Shown here one piece after another: positions 46,098 to 57,279 of a DNA stretch of 64,000 bases. Each line of letters begins with the position of its first letter. The stretch's first letter is position 1. This DNA comes from Tuctoria greenei. Taxonomy: Eukaryota; Streptophyta; Magnoliopsida; Poales; Poaceae. The stretch covers positions 247,967,097 through 248,031,096 of the forward strand of contig JAYESD010000001.1 of assembly GCA_036927565.1 (NCBI GenBank). Direction: 5' to 3'. A program made the position numbers and the translations under genes. The notes beneath the pieces are model-generated. The model worked only from the letters and a program-made list of their open reading frames with translations, searched no databases and was not told where the DNA came from.

Positions 46098-47005
46098 TGA
46101 TGAAAAATTGATGATGAGGCCCGATCTTCCGAAAGGTAATGGGTAAGTCGATTGATGGAGATCTCGACGTTGATGATCCGAGGCTCTCGAGTAGAACACG
46201 AACAGCCCCTGCAATCACTACACCACCGCTCCGTTGGTTATCAACCGTGCTTCACACGTTTGACCTCGCCAAGAAGGCTAATCCCTGCAAGTGCAACCGA
46301 GAACACAAGCAAGAACAAGGTAGACACGATCTGAAATCGCAAAGTTGGGGTCTCACAAACCGAAGAACGGCGATATTATTGATCTAAGCAAAACCCCATT
46401 GTCTATGGCGGCTACCATGGAGTATATATAGGTGGGAGGACGTCCAAGGGGGTGTTAGGGTCGTGACCTAACCCTAAGACACGAAAATAATGGACTTAGA
46501 CTTGATACAAGGCCCAATGGCCCAATACGGTGGCGCAGCACCCTGACAGATTCTGTACTTGATTTTGTTTCGACGATTCCCGTCGGCTCCGAAGGAATTT
46601 TGACATGAGACCGGTGCCATTGGAAAGGTTATCCTCTCCTCTTTCCGTGCATATGTAGAACGTCCAAAACGGAGTTCGTATGCGTCCTGGGCGTCCGTTT
46701 TAGTGCGTACTGCTCCTGGACTCCGAGTTGGTTACGATTTGGAGTTTGGTTCGGTTTCCATCTTCTTTGAACGAATTCTCTGGTCTTCCACGTCCCTAAT
46801 ACTCCCTCCAAGTACTCCTTGAACCTCTCCATGGATCCTAATCACAAATAAATCATTAAGTAGCAATCTATGCTCAAAAACATATAAGGAAATATATAAG
46901 AACGAGTTCACCTCTGAAATTAATTGTTGTGTATGAACTCTATTGATTGCATCTTGTATATTCAGTAGAGTGTTGTTTGTATCCATATAAGTGATGTCCT
47001 CATCA
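46098..47005 (-). repeat. 3' LTR of the gag-only element
   Basis: 908 bp, TGATGAGGAC at its 5' end on minus and TTTTTCATCA at its 3' end. Confidence 0.92.
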
Positions 47006-48546
47006 TCCTCCCCTCCTTGAATTGGAGTCGTCCTCGACTCAAGTTCGTCTCCTATCATGTGTTGGTCCAAATGTGCAACGCCATCAAATCTTCTTGTATG
47101 CATGAATGGAGGAGGCCAAGGTGGTGGACGACATAGTGCGCCATCTGCACCACCTTGATCTTGTCCATCAAATAAGAGTGCACATTCACTTGAGCCAGGA
47201 TCCCAAACAAATAAATATTGTGTCATGTTTGTAGATGCAATAATAATGTGCATGATCTCATCATTCTCCCCTTCTTTATGACAAGCCGTCCTCGGCTTGC
47301 TCGTATGTCCAGCAAAGAGGCTTGCATTGGAGGTAGAGTAAGTCGTGTCCATAATGCACAACCACACTGAATAATGCTTTTGTTGTCCCTGCTGCAAGGA
47401 AAACATACTAGAAAAACTTGACAAGACATTATTAGCGTTAGTATATTCATTTACTTGACCATGTTGTTGCAGCACAAAAGGAGCTTCCTCATTTGAACAT
47501 ATGTAAACTTTATGCACCATAAACATACCACTATGTTCATATTTGCCTATAGCATGAAAAATATTTCTACTTAACAAAGGCAATTCAGATTGATAAAATA
47601 TTATCTTCTCCACGATATCTAGATCACAAAGAGTGTCAAATTCAATATAGCCCAAAGTATTTAGAGAAGATAACAATTTCAGCTCATCCCTTTCACATGT
47701 AGTTGGGATCAAATGCTTAATTTCAGCACAAGTGAGTGATAAAGTATCAAATTCATTTGGTTGTTCTAGCATAGGTATAATATAATTATCAGCACACAAC
47801 TCATTTTTGTTATAAGAATCAGTGGGAAAATCAACTAATGGTAAATTTGTATTATGAAAAGGTTCATCTTGTTGCTGCTCATCGATAGTATGATTGGTAG
47901 CAAAATTCAGCACATCTGAAAATGTCATACCGTGGTTAACTGTAGAGCATTGTCCATTAACACTACTCTCATTTTCAGCAAGAAATTCAAATGCATTATG
48001 AGTTGATTCATCAAAAAATTCAGAAGAGTTGTTCAACACCTCACTCTCATTTGCATCTCCATTTATTTGTTCATGTTCCTGCAAAAGGTTAGGCAAAGGA
48101 GGAGGTACAACAAGAAAATTATTCTCAAGTTCATGTATTTCATCTTTACAATTAGATACATTAGCAAAAGTTTCTCGCATAAGAATTTTCATATCTTTCC
48201 ATGTTCGAGGTCTTTCTAAATCACTTAAGTTGTTCCACCAAGTCAATGCACAACCTACTAATGCACTTGCAACATTTCTAATCTTTCTTTTCTCACACAT
48301 ATGACATTGTCCAAAAATTTTATCCAACTCTATTTCCCAAGCAATATATTCATCGTAACCAAAACCATCATAAGAAGGAAGAGATGGGAGAATGTAATTA
48401 CTTCTTGTGGAAGGTGTTGTAAAGGTGGTCTGAATGTCATGTGAATCCTTGGTTGATGTTTGATTTTTAGTGCGCAACTCTATCGCTGTCTTCATCATGT
48501 CCATCATCTCAGCATATAATGCAAGATTCTTGCTTTTACCTGACAT
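46732..48546 (-). CDS. Gag polyprotein of the gag-only element
   Basis: 604 residues, intact, from the first ATG (48546). Residues about 60-130 form a retrotransposon gag domain: SYDGFGYDEYIAWEIELD, KIRNVASALVGCALTWWNNL, TWKDMKILMRETF. The middle is acidic and Asn/Glu-rich with no zinc knuckle I can see. The frame crosses the purine tract and ends inside the 3' LTR, so the last ~90 residues are LTR-coded. Role by family: particle coat. The intact frame fits recent movement. Confidence 0.8.
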   Translation of the reverse strand: MSGKSKNLALYAEMMDMMKTAIELRTKNQTSTKDSHDIQTTFTTPSTRSNYILPSLPSYDGFGYDEYIAWEIELDKIFGQCHMCEKRKIRNVASALVGCALTWWNNLSDLERPRTWKDMKILMRETFANVSNCKDEIHELENNFLVVPPPLPNLLQEHEQINGDANESEVLNNSSEFFDESTHNAFEFLAENESSVNGQCSTVNHGMTFSDVLNFATNHTIDEQQQDEPFHNTNLPLVDFPTDSYNKNELCADNYIIPMLEQPNEFDTLSLTCAEIKHLIPTTCERDELKLLSSLNTLGYIEFDTLCDLDIVEKIIFYQSELPLLSRNIFHAIGKYEHSGMFMVHKVYICSNEEAPFVLQQHGQVNEYTNANNVLSSFSSMFSLQQGQQKHYSVWLCIMDTTYSTSNASLFAGHTSKPRTACHKEGENDEIMHIIIASTNMTQYLFVWDPGSSECALLFDGQDQGGADGALCRPPPWPPPFMHTRRFDGVAHLDQHMIGDELESRTTPIQGGEDDEDITYMDTNNTLLNIQDAINRVHTQQLISEVNSFLYISLYVFEHRLLLNDLFVIRIHGEVQGVLGGSIRDVEDQRIRSKKMETEPNSKS

Positions 48547-49730
48547 TGTTAGTAGCAAACAGAAGACAACACAAAAAATATGTTATCCCTATCAACTACA
48601 AAGGATAATGGCAAAGTGGAAGTGGAATCACACACTCTCAAGCATCTTACCACGTTCTTACAAGTGTTCTTACCGACTCTGCAGGTGGCAAACGGTGGAC
48701 GGTATGAAGAAACCAATGAAGCGTGGGATGATTGCAAAGGTGTATCGATTCTGCTCAAGAGTAAGGTGTAGCTTGGATGGCACTTTATTTGTAGCAAGGA
48801 TTAGCAACAATGAAATCAGATAGTAAATTTGAGTAAGTGTCCAAAGTACTTGTCAAAGTTGCTGGTTTAAATGTGTTCCTAGTAGTTCAAGCTAGCAAGA
48901 CATGAGACAAAACTAGATGACACAAAGAATGCAAGCACTTCTGTTTTTTTTGTTTTTTTCTCCTTTTTTGTGCGGCTTTTGTATCTTCTTTTGCACTTGC
49001 CTTTTTCTTTTTTCTTCCTTTTTTTTCAGAATGTGCTGCAAAAGAAGAACACAATGCAAACACTCAAAGATATCTCGTATGTCTGTTACAGATTTTCTGC
49101 TCAATGTTCTAAGGACAATTAAGCACCTTTATAGTTCCCAAATCTAAAAACTTTGAACAGAAGTATTATAGATCTATCTCTCCTTTTTAATTTCAGTATA
49201 TGGAAGATCTATTTTGGATAAGAACAATGGGAGATATTGCCCCCGAAATACAGACTGTTCAGAATTTCTAGATCAATAACAGATTCAGATCTAATGCAAT
49301 TTCGACATCGATAACTATATTTTCTGGGAGAATGATGAATAAGAAATTTATAGAAAACTTCTTAAGCTTTCCAGAAAGTACAAGAACTCTAAAATCCGAG
49401 TTCGTATGAGCGAGATATGATGAAAATACCGAACTGGACAGAGGCGAATTTAATCTGGACGTGATGACGTGATTCAAAAGGATGAATCACACAATGCAAA
49501 ACTCAAACTAAGACCAAAAACACTTTCTAAACCAACAATATGACTCAACCACGGACACAAACTCAACAAAACCAAACTGAATAACAAAGTTGCAAAGGCT
49601 CAATATGGTTTGGACAAAGTAATGAACATATCTACTAAACTGCAAGTTTTTTTGTGGCTTTTTTGTGGACTCTAGGTATGAAAAACAAAACTAATGTAAT
49701 GGATAGATGAATTACCTAACGGGCAACCTG

Positions 49731-49744
49731 GAAATCTGATACCA
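49731..49744 (-). other. Primer binding site of the gag-only element
   Basis: TGGTATCAGATTTC; the first ten bases match the Met-tRNA type. Confidence 0.85.
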
Positions 49745-49746
49745 AT

Positions 49747-50653
49747 TGATAAAAAAAAAAGATGAGGCCCGATCTTCCGAAAGGTAATGGGTAAGTCGAT
49801 TGATGGAGATCTCGACGTTGATGATCCGAGGCTCTCGAGTAGAACACGAACAGCCCCTGCAATCACTACACCACCGCTCCGTTGGTTATCAACCGTGCTT
49901 CACACGTTTGACCTCGCCAAGAAGGCTAATCCCTGCAAGTGCAACCGAGAACACAAGCAAGAACAAGGTAGACACGATCTGAAATCGCAAAGTTGGGGTC
50001 TCACAAACCGAAGAACGGCGATATTATTGATCTAAGCAAAACCCCATTGTCTATGGCGGCTACCATGGAGTATATATAGGTGGGAGGACGTCCAAGGGGG
50101 TGTTAGGGTCGTGACCTAACCCTAAGACACGAAAATAATGGACTTAGACTTGATACAAGGCCCAATGGCCCAATACGGTGGCGCAGCACCCTGACAGATT
50201 CTGTACTTGATTTTGTTTCGACGATTCCCGTCGGCTCCGAAGGAATTTTGACATGAGACCGGTGCCATTGGAAAGGTTATCCTCTCCTCTTTCCGTGCAT
50301 ATGTAGAACGTCCAAAACGGAGTTCGTATGCGTCCTGGGCGTCCGTTTTAGTGCGTACTGCTCCTGGACTCCGAGTTGGTTACGATTTGGAGTTTGGTTC
50401 GGTTTCCATCTTCTTTGAACGAATTCTCTGGTCTTCCACGTCCCTAATACTCCCTCCAAGTACTCCTTGAACCTCTCCATGGATCCTAATCACAAATAAA
50501 TCATTAAGTAGCAATCTATGCTCAAAAACATATAAGGAAATATATAAGAACGAGTTCACCTCTGAAATTAATTGTTGTGTATGAACTCTATTGATTGCAT
50601 CTTGTATATTCAGTAGAGTGTTGTTTGTATCCATATAAGTGATGTCCTCATCA
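49747..50653 (-). repeat. 5' LTR of the gag-only element
   Basis: 907 bp. Same as the other LTR except the last ~20 bases next to the primer site, which read CATC then a run of ten T and ATCA. Confidence 0.92.
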
Positions 50654-51089
50654 GGAGATATGCTCCAGGAATAGCTAGTATTACATAACAATTGTCTTCC
50701 AGGAACAGAAATAAGAACACTTGTCTTCCAACTTTTTACATAACAAAATAAGAACACTTGTCTGACATAACAAAATAATAACACCACTACTTTTCCAGCC
50801 TAAGATCACTTAACAAAATAATAACAGCTGTCCTCTTCTAACTTCAGAGTACTTAACAAAATAATAGCAGCACTACTCTTCCAGCTTCAGATCACTTAAC
50901 AAAATAATGACAACAGTACTCTTCCAACTTGAGATCATATAACAAAATAAGAACAACACTACTCTTCCACTTTCACATCACATATGAGAAAATGGACCAG
51001 CTGCAGCTCCATAGAGAGTCCACATGTGCTGAATAAGATCATTTTTAAGGAGTGTGCAGTAGATTTGTCTTGAATCACAGAATATGGTT

Positions 51090-52403
51090 CAATGAGGTGT
51101 TCTATACGGGTAAGACCGTAGTGGTGTAACTTCAGGATTTTCAGCACCTGGCCACTCGAATGGATGCAGGGTTGGAAGTTGTACACCACGTTCGTCCTCT
51201 ACAACCATGTTGTGAAGTATAACACATGCTTACACGATGGAGTTGAGGTCCTTTTGATTCCGTAATCGAGCTGACCTATGCAATATCTTCCACTTCGCCT
51301 GCAGCACTCCAAAAGCTCTCTCAACATCCTTACGACAAGCCTCATGTTGTCCTGCATACACCTTTTGCTTATTGCTAATTGGTGCACTAATGCTCTTAAC
51401 CAAAGTGGCCCAATCTGGATAATTCCCATCAGAAAGATAGTATCTAAGGTTGTAGGGATTCCCATTTACAATAAACTCAATCGTCAGTGTCTTCCCGTTT
51501 GCCAAGTCATCAAAAACAAGGGACCGTTACAACACATTGATGTCGTTATGAGATCCCGAGAGTCCAAAGAATGCATGCCATATCCAACATTGCTACTGCC
51601 TCCAATATGAGTGTTGGCTTGCCCTTGTGACCTTTATACATCCCAGCTCATCATGTAGGACATTTCTCCCACTCCCAATGCATGCAGTTGATACTCCCTA
51701 TCATCCCAGGGAAACCATAGGCTCCGTTTATGGCTAAAATATGATGCAATTCAACCTCTGTAGGTGACCTAAGAAACCCTCCTCCAAATTCAGATATCAC
51801 TATGCTAACAAACTTCTTAATAGTTTTGAGAACAGTGCTTTCACCCATACGTTGTCCATCATCAAGGAAATCTGCCGGCTCGCGATAAGCTAGCATCTTC
51901 AATGCCACCGTGCACTTTTGTTTAAGAGAGAAACCCAACGTTCCTGCTGCATTCCTCTTTTATTTGAAAAAATCATTAGCGACCGTGACCCAATCAACAA
52001 TTTTCAAGAACAATGATTGTTGCATACGGAACCTGAGAAATGTAAAAACTGCAATTTAGCTGCTAGAATTATGCTCAATAAAGAGGGCACTGGATATGCA
52101 CAAACTCCTATTGTGAAACAACTATTGAAAATGTAGAAACTCAAAAGTCAGTTAAGTCTTGATAATATACCTTTGACGAAAATCTTCAGCATTGTATAGT
52201 GGTCTAGGAATGAAGTAGTCATTGTTGAGGCGAATCTTAGCGCCGAGGCGATCACGGTACTTGGTCTTGTGGCCAACAATGGAACCTCTCCACTTGCGCT
52301 TCTTTCCTAGTGTTGCAACTACAACTGTGCAAACTTCTAGTTCTTCAGAATTTGTGGACGTAGTAGCTGCACACCAATTTCTTTGATAATATTTAAATGC
52401 CAT
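51090..52403 (-). pseudogene. Pong-like DDE transposase
   Basis: Starts at 52403 (MAFKYYQRN). Pieces in order: RDRLGAKIRLNNDYF and AEDFRQRY (N-part), LKMLAYREPADFLDD with GESTVLKTIKKF, GMIGSINCMHWEWEKCP, SHNDINVL, KDVERAFGVLQAKWKIL, and ILHNMVVEDER. In relatives the GSIDCMHW Asp is the first catalytic residue; here it is Asn (AAC, 51689-51687). The second Asp (HNDI) and the Glu (DVERAFG) remain. Stops: TAA at 51529-51527 and near 51230, plus frame changes near 51640 and 52150. Inactive. Confidence 0.88.
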
Positions 52404-52981
52404 CTCTTAAAAGCACTACACAAATCAATTAGAAAAATTGTTAAGTTCAAGTGCTCTGGACTATGTTTGTGCATAAATGAAGCCGTGCTTCAGCAAGAAT
52501 GCTGCTCATAATCATGCTGCTGCTAATCAACGCTACTCACACAGCTGCTCAGCGCCGCCTTCCTGCCACACGCACTCCCGTTGCGCGTCTCGACTCCTGT
52601 TCACGCTGCTGCCGCCCTTGTCCATGCCGCCGCCTAGAGCATACATCACCCGTCCGCCGCCCACTCACGGCGACGCCCCCCACATGCCCTGCCGCCTGCT
52701 GCCCTATACACGTGCCCCTGCTCACACCGTGGAACTACACTGAAGTCAGTACATACCTTTGCGTCTGAGCTCCCTCGATTGCCTGCGGCTTCCCGGATTG
52801 GAAAATAGTGCGACAACCTCCATGGGTTCTCCCAGCGCGCGAAGAAGAAAACTTTCTCGCTGAAAAACGGTTAGGCCTGGCCAAAATAAAGCATCTGTTG
52901 GAGACACCTTCTTTTGGGCCACGTACTTCACAAACCAGCAATATGCAAAAGACCCGATGTCTACTCGATTTTGAGCCTCCT

Positions 52982-52995
52982 TGTTGGAGTTAGTC
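52982..52995. repeat. Harbinger right terminal inverted repeat
   Basis: TGTTGGAGTTAGTC followed by TTA. Confidence 0.9.
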
Positions 52996-54409
52996 TTACA
53001 TGGCAGTTTGCATGAGAAGCGCGCCCATCATTGTTGGCGTGAGCCTGTGAGCTTTCCTTGCGTAGAAGCAACAAAAATAACACAGGAGAGAATAGTCTAG
53101 AGACCACACGGTTGGGTGGGGGTGTGGGGCTTATTCAGTTCAGATATATTTTTTTTAAACCAGATCCCCACAATTTTCTTGCCAGCCAGCAAAGAGTGTG
53201 AATTCACCATGCGAATTCACCATGCCCAGATAATGATTAGGGTCTCAAACTTGTCTCCACATTTTGGTGTTGTGAATTCACCATGCGAAGGCACAGCTAG
53301 GGGTTAGAGAGATAACACCGGATGAAAGCGATTGGAAACAGACAAAAAAATGACCGAATCATTTTTACTTTTATATATAATTTCCGAAAACAAAATCAGG
53401 AACGAAACCATTAAAAACCGTTACTGTAACGAAAATTTTGAGCATACTGAAAACAGATATATCTAAACGAAACTTGTTGATATCGGAACGGTTCTGATTT
53501 TTTAGTTTTGGAACGCCTCGAAGCATTGTCATCATCATCATTATTTAAAATAACATATGTAAACCATGAAACATTTGATGTGACATGGTATATGAAATAT
53601 TTTATTTGCATTTACATTAAAAAATTTCAGACCCCACAAAGTGTGAGAGCCTTCCACACTGGGTACACTCTTTTTATATTTAAAAAATATGTGAATGTAA
53701 ATGTTAAATAGACATGTGATCTCAGAAACCATTGTTCCTTAATTCTAGAATCCTGTTGAGTTTATGATTAACAGTTGGCACCTAGTGTAGCCTTATTTCT
53801 CACCGTCTCTTGTTCTCAGTTTTATCTGCTGCTTGGGAGTGCCTTCTTGAATTTAGCAAGTTGTATTGAGACTTTCCATTGACAGACAGACGCAAGTTCG
53901 AGGATGAACTTGCCAAACTTTGCAAGTCTGTAAAGGCGAACAATCCAAGGCACTTTTGATGCAATGTCTGGCCATTCTAAAATATCTAGAGGCTAAGAAC
54001 ACCCGCACCGGGTCCTGGTACAGCTTACGGAGGACTGGATATTTGCCGGTGGGTCCCACGATTTTCACCGCAGCAGTTTTACGCCATAGGTTACTGGAAG
54101 GCGACCCTCCGGTATCTTCACTGGGTCACGAGTGGAATCATCTCCGCGTCGCTTTCGCACTTCTCCTCCTCCCTTTATTTGAAAGGTGCCACAACTCTAG
54201 ATTCCATGGTGGCGGCGGCTTCCATCCGTCACGACGGCGGGCTGCGGGTGCAGATGGCATTGGGGTGGAAGGAGGACAGTCACCAATGTCGGTCCACACA
54301 GATCTCCTCGACTTGCCGGATCTACACCGACAAAAAAGTTGTCATCGTTGCCCTTCGGAGGAAGGAAGCGGCAACAGTAGGTGAGGTTGAACAGAGATAA
54401 CGCGCCTTA
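52996..54409. other. Unassigned region right of the Harbinger element
   Basis: 53130-53300 has three copies of 'gaattcaccatgcgaa'-like phrases. 53300-53500 has 'accgttac/gaaac' text like degenerate MITE sequence. 53700-53970 has one exon-like block (listed apart). 54000-54400 is GC-rich with no domain. No gene supported. Confidence 0.4.
53885..53959 (+). pseudogene. Possible orphan exon
   Basis: After an acceptor-like 'attgacag' the frame reads RRKFEDELAKLCKSVKANNP and then RHF before a TGA. It looks like real coding sequence of a host gene, charged and helical, but I cannot name the protein. Neighbouring exons are not visible. Confidence 0.3.
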
Positions 54410-54552
54410 ATGGTGGCGTTACCGGTACTAAAGGTCATCTGATCGTGTGTCATTAATATGGTATCAATGACACGTAATTAGGTCTTGTAACAGTAGTTTT
54501 AATAGTCCCTTGAATGTCCACACCATTGGAGAACCGTCTATCTTCCTGTTGC

Positions 54553-54830
54553 AAGTTTAGGTTCGGGGGCTCGACACGTGGTAGCTTTAGAGCTTCCCAC
54601 TGTAGGTAGGCAGGTCCGGAGCCGCTTATACACGTGGCAGCACTAGAGTTTCCCTCTACTGGGGTTTAGGTCCGGGGCACTGGGCACGTGGCACGACCGG
54701 AGCTTTCCTATACAAGGAGTTAGGTCCGGTCTTGCCTTACACGTGGTAGCGCCGGAGCTACCCTAATAAGGGAGGCAGGTCCAGTGCTGCGGGACACGTG
54801 GAGCCTTCAGAGCTCTTCAACTCTGACAGG
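54553..54830 (+). repeat. Five ~55 bp tandem repeats, each with a G-box
   Basis: Units begin near 54553, 54613, 54669, 54723 and 54777. Each reads 'aggtccgg', about 10-15 varied bases, CACGTGG, then 'gagct(t/c)tcc'. CACGTGG is the core bound by many plant bZIP and bHLH factors. The array seems to belong to the LTR or leader of the following element. Confidence 0.8.
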
Positions 54831-55425
54831 TGGAACTCCATGGCTTTTCTTGTGGTGTTGTGGGGTACCCGGTACGCAGGGCACTGACAGTGACCCCCGA
54901 GCCCACCTCTCGTAGAATCCTTTGGGTTAAGTTATTCTACCAGAGGTGGGGTCATTTTTGATTCCCGCGTTGCGGCTTCAAAGGTCTTTCATGGGCCGTT
55001 GGGGCGATGGTCCGTAGTTAAACCACCGTCGTGTTGCTCTTCTTGATGCGGCAGGTGAGATCCTGGCGTGCGGATCTCACGCAATTGAAGGTCGCCGGTT
55101 CCCAATACGAAAACTGTATCGGTTCCGAGCGCCCTGTCAGGCCGCCGCCCTCGGGCTTCCAACTTCCCATCATGACAACTGTTCGCCTGGGGTATTAGCT
55201 TCGACTTTTTCGCCGAAGTGGATTCGGGCCCATTTGTCATTGACGGGGGTAGGATTTTGAAGTGTGATCTTGATCCCGCTGCGGTTTCCATCCAAGCGTT
55301 GCGGAGACTTACTTATGAAGGAAAGCCCGCATGGTTTGAGGACTCTTTACACTTTCATTCGAACTTGCGCTCAGAGCCTCCCAGCCTTTGCATAGCCCTT
55401 CCAACTTCCGCTCCCCTTTGCCGCG

Positions 55426-56337
55426 ATGGAGTTGGGTCTTCCCCGCAGCAAGATCACTAGTGATGAGGATCTGAAGAGGATCCGAACCTACATGGGGTGG
55501 TCCAGCGACTCCTTCAACAACGAAATACGCTTTGGCAAGCTTCCCTTCAAGAAGAAGCGCACCGACGAGATCGTCTTTTTCTTGGCGTACGCCATGGTGG
55601 GTTTGATCCCACCATTTTCATGCTTCTTGCTGATGATGTTGGACTTCTACGGTCTGCAGCTTCACCACCTCGGCCCCCACTCCTTCTTGCTTGTGGCGAC
55701 CTTTGTCCACTTCTGCGAGATGTGGGTGGGTGTGCCTCCATGTATCGAGCTCTTCCAGACCTTCTTCACGGTCCACACTACTGGCAAGGGGACGGAGCTG
55801 ATTGACTTCTATTACTTTGTGAAGCGTAAGAACTGCCCCTTCAAGTACTTGAAGACCTTAACTTCCGGCAAGTGGGACAACTGGAAAAAAGATTGGGTGA
55901 TCATCACAGTGGAGGAGCATGAGAGGTTGGAATTGCCCAAGAGCCTCCCCAATGTCGACACCTACACCTGGAATGCAGTTCCGGAGCTGTCCGAAGCATA
56001 CAAGCCCATCCCGAGGAGGATCCAGGAGTGCATAGAGTGGGGGTGTGACCCCTCAGACACTCTTCGGCAATTTCCTGGTGAACAGGTGTACTCCGCTGAA
56101 GACAAGGGAATGGCCCGCATGGGCTTTTAACAGTGAAATGGATCAAAATCGGATTGAAGCCAGATTTAATACCAACTTGGATGATGAATCTTTGAATCTC
56201 CATCTCCAGAAGTTTCAACACGGGGTCATCACCTACGATGCATTGGCCCCGTCGACGGAATTCCTCCCTCTAAACATGGTTCCGGGGACCAGGAGGGAGC
56301 TCCGAAGGGGGATGCCGGAGATCGACGACCTGGGCTA
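55426..56337 (+). pseudogene. Protein with putative gypsy-type transposon domain (PF04195-like)
   Basis: ATG at 55426. Residues about 53-115 match the plant domain: an IPPFSCFLLMMLDFYGLQLH segment, then GPHSFLLVATFVHFCEMWVG and a Phe-rich end. Later residues show WKKDWVIIT and the ECIEWGCDPSDT block. A one-base shift near 56125 moves the frame from ARMGF to AFNSEMDQNRIEARFN, which then runs to a TAG at 56336-56338. The role of this domain is not established; it is common in grass retroelements. Confidence 0.75.
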
Positions 56338-57279
56338 GTGGAGAGGCGTAGGACCTCCGAGGTTGTCATTCTCGAAGCTTCGGATAGGGTGGCTCCGACC
56401 ACTACTCCAAGCCAGAAGGTTGACGACGCCAGCAAGGGCAAGGGCAAAGGCAAGGAGCCAGCTGAATCCTCCAGCCGGAAGAGGAAGCTGAGACATGCTG
56501 ATGGGAGCTCGCCCAGGTCGGCTCCGTCTCCAGCAGTTCCTACTCCCCGACCAAGTTGAGCTTCGGCAGCTACGCCTCCTTCGGTGCCGACACCCTCGAG
56601 AGGTGCTAGCTCTGGCAAATCGACTCCGGCTCCAGTGCCAGCTGCGGGCTCCAGGTCCGGAGGTCCTTCCCAGCCGAGGGAGGTCCCGGCTGAGTCGACA
56701 CCAGTAGCTGCGGTAAGTTTCGGGCAGCAGTCTAGAGCCTCCACCACACCAGCAACAGTGGGTTCTGGCTCTGGTCGCCCGATGAAGAGGTTCCGCGCTA
56801 ACTGGAGTGGTAGCATCCCAAGGTAAGCATTATCATCTCACCCTGAGGTGCTGATTTTGTTTTCATCATGTCTTGAATTTTTCTAATCTTTTGTTTCCAG
56901 GGTGTCAAAAAAGAAGATCGAAACTTCGGCTCCTGTTGCAGCAACTGAGGCTGTGCAGGCGAAAGCTTCAGCTGCAACCCTTGTGCCTCCCCAAGTGGTG
57001 GCTGAAGACACGGCAGCGCCGACGCCAGCTATCGTGGACTTGGATCCAGAGTCGTCGCCAGATGCTCCTGTGGTAGCACCAGACCACGGGGGAGATGTTC
57101 GTGATGAAGCACCAACAGCTGTAGAGCTGGCAGCTGAAGCTCCGACGTAGGAGATGGTGATGGTGGAAGCTCTGGCATTTGAGCCAGAGGTAATCGAAGC
57201 TCCGACACCTGTGCCAGAAATTGTTGAAGATCCGGCGACTGAGCCTGAAGTGCTTGAAGTCCCGGCTTCCGTGCCGAAG
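56338..57279 (+). pseudogene. C-terminal Ala/Pro/Glu-rich part of the same transposon protein
   Basis: Low-complexity Ser/Pro/Ala sequence in changing frames (56338-56559, 56584-56826). An intron-like gap follows (GTAAGC at 56822, TTTCCAG before 56901), then VSKKKIETSAPVAATEAVQ and repeats on 'EAPTP.PEIVE'. It stops where the Tekay LTR begins. Confidence 0.5.

Larger units (their letters stand above)
46098..50653 (-). mobile_element. Young gag-only LTR retrotransposon (TR-GAG type)
   Basis: 4556 bp, GGAGA duplications at 46093-46097 and 50654-50658, LTRs 46098-47005 and 49747-50653 that look identical over about 890 bp. Primer site TGGTATCAGATTTC at 49744-49731; purine tract AAGGAGGGGAGGA at 47018-47006. 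The only long ORF is a gag (48546-46732); no protease, RT or integrase. It must borrow these from another element, by gag type probably Gypsy. It splits the Harbinger element between its two genes. Confidence 0.92.
43711..52995. mobile_element. Pong-like PIF/Harbinger transposon, split by a gag-only LTR element
   Basis: TTA duplications at 43708-43710 and 52996-52998. Terminal inverted repeats GGCTAACTCCAACA and its near inverse TGTTGGAGTTAGTC. It codes a Myb-like ORF1 on plus (44287-45621) and a DDE transposase on minus (52403 to about 51090), the two-protein plan of Pong elements. Without the guest at 46098-50653 it is about 4.7 kb. Both genes carry nonsense changes. Confidence 0.93.
54410..57279 (+). 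mobile_element. Front part of a gag-like plant transposon, cut by a Tekay element
   Basis: Consists of the 55 bp repeat array, a short leader, and coding sequence with the 'putative gypsy type transposon' domain. A possible LTR end (CACTGACA, near 54890) lies before the leader. The Tekay LTR starting at 57280 truncates it. No pol part is in the window. Confidence 0.6.

Noticed and set aside
46107..46111. ATTGA as left duplication of the gag-only element, with LTR start at 46112
   Set aside because: The right flank is GGAGA, which matches 46093-46097; the LTR start is therefore 46098.
46139..50035. Two identical 82-codon frames 3.6 kb apart, seeming like a gene duplication
   Set aside because: They are the same stretch of the two LTRs of the gag-only element.
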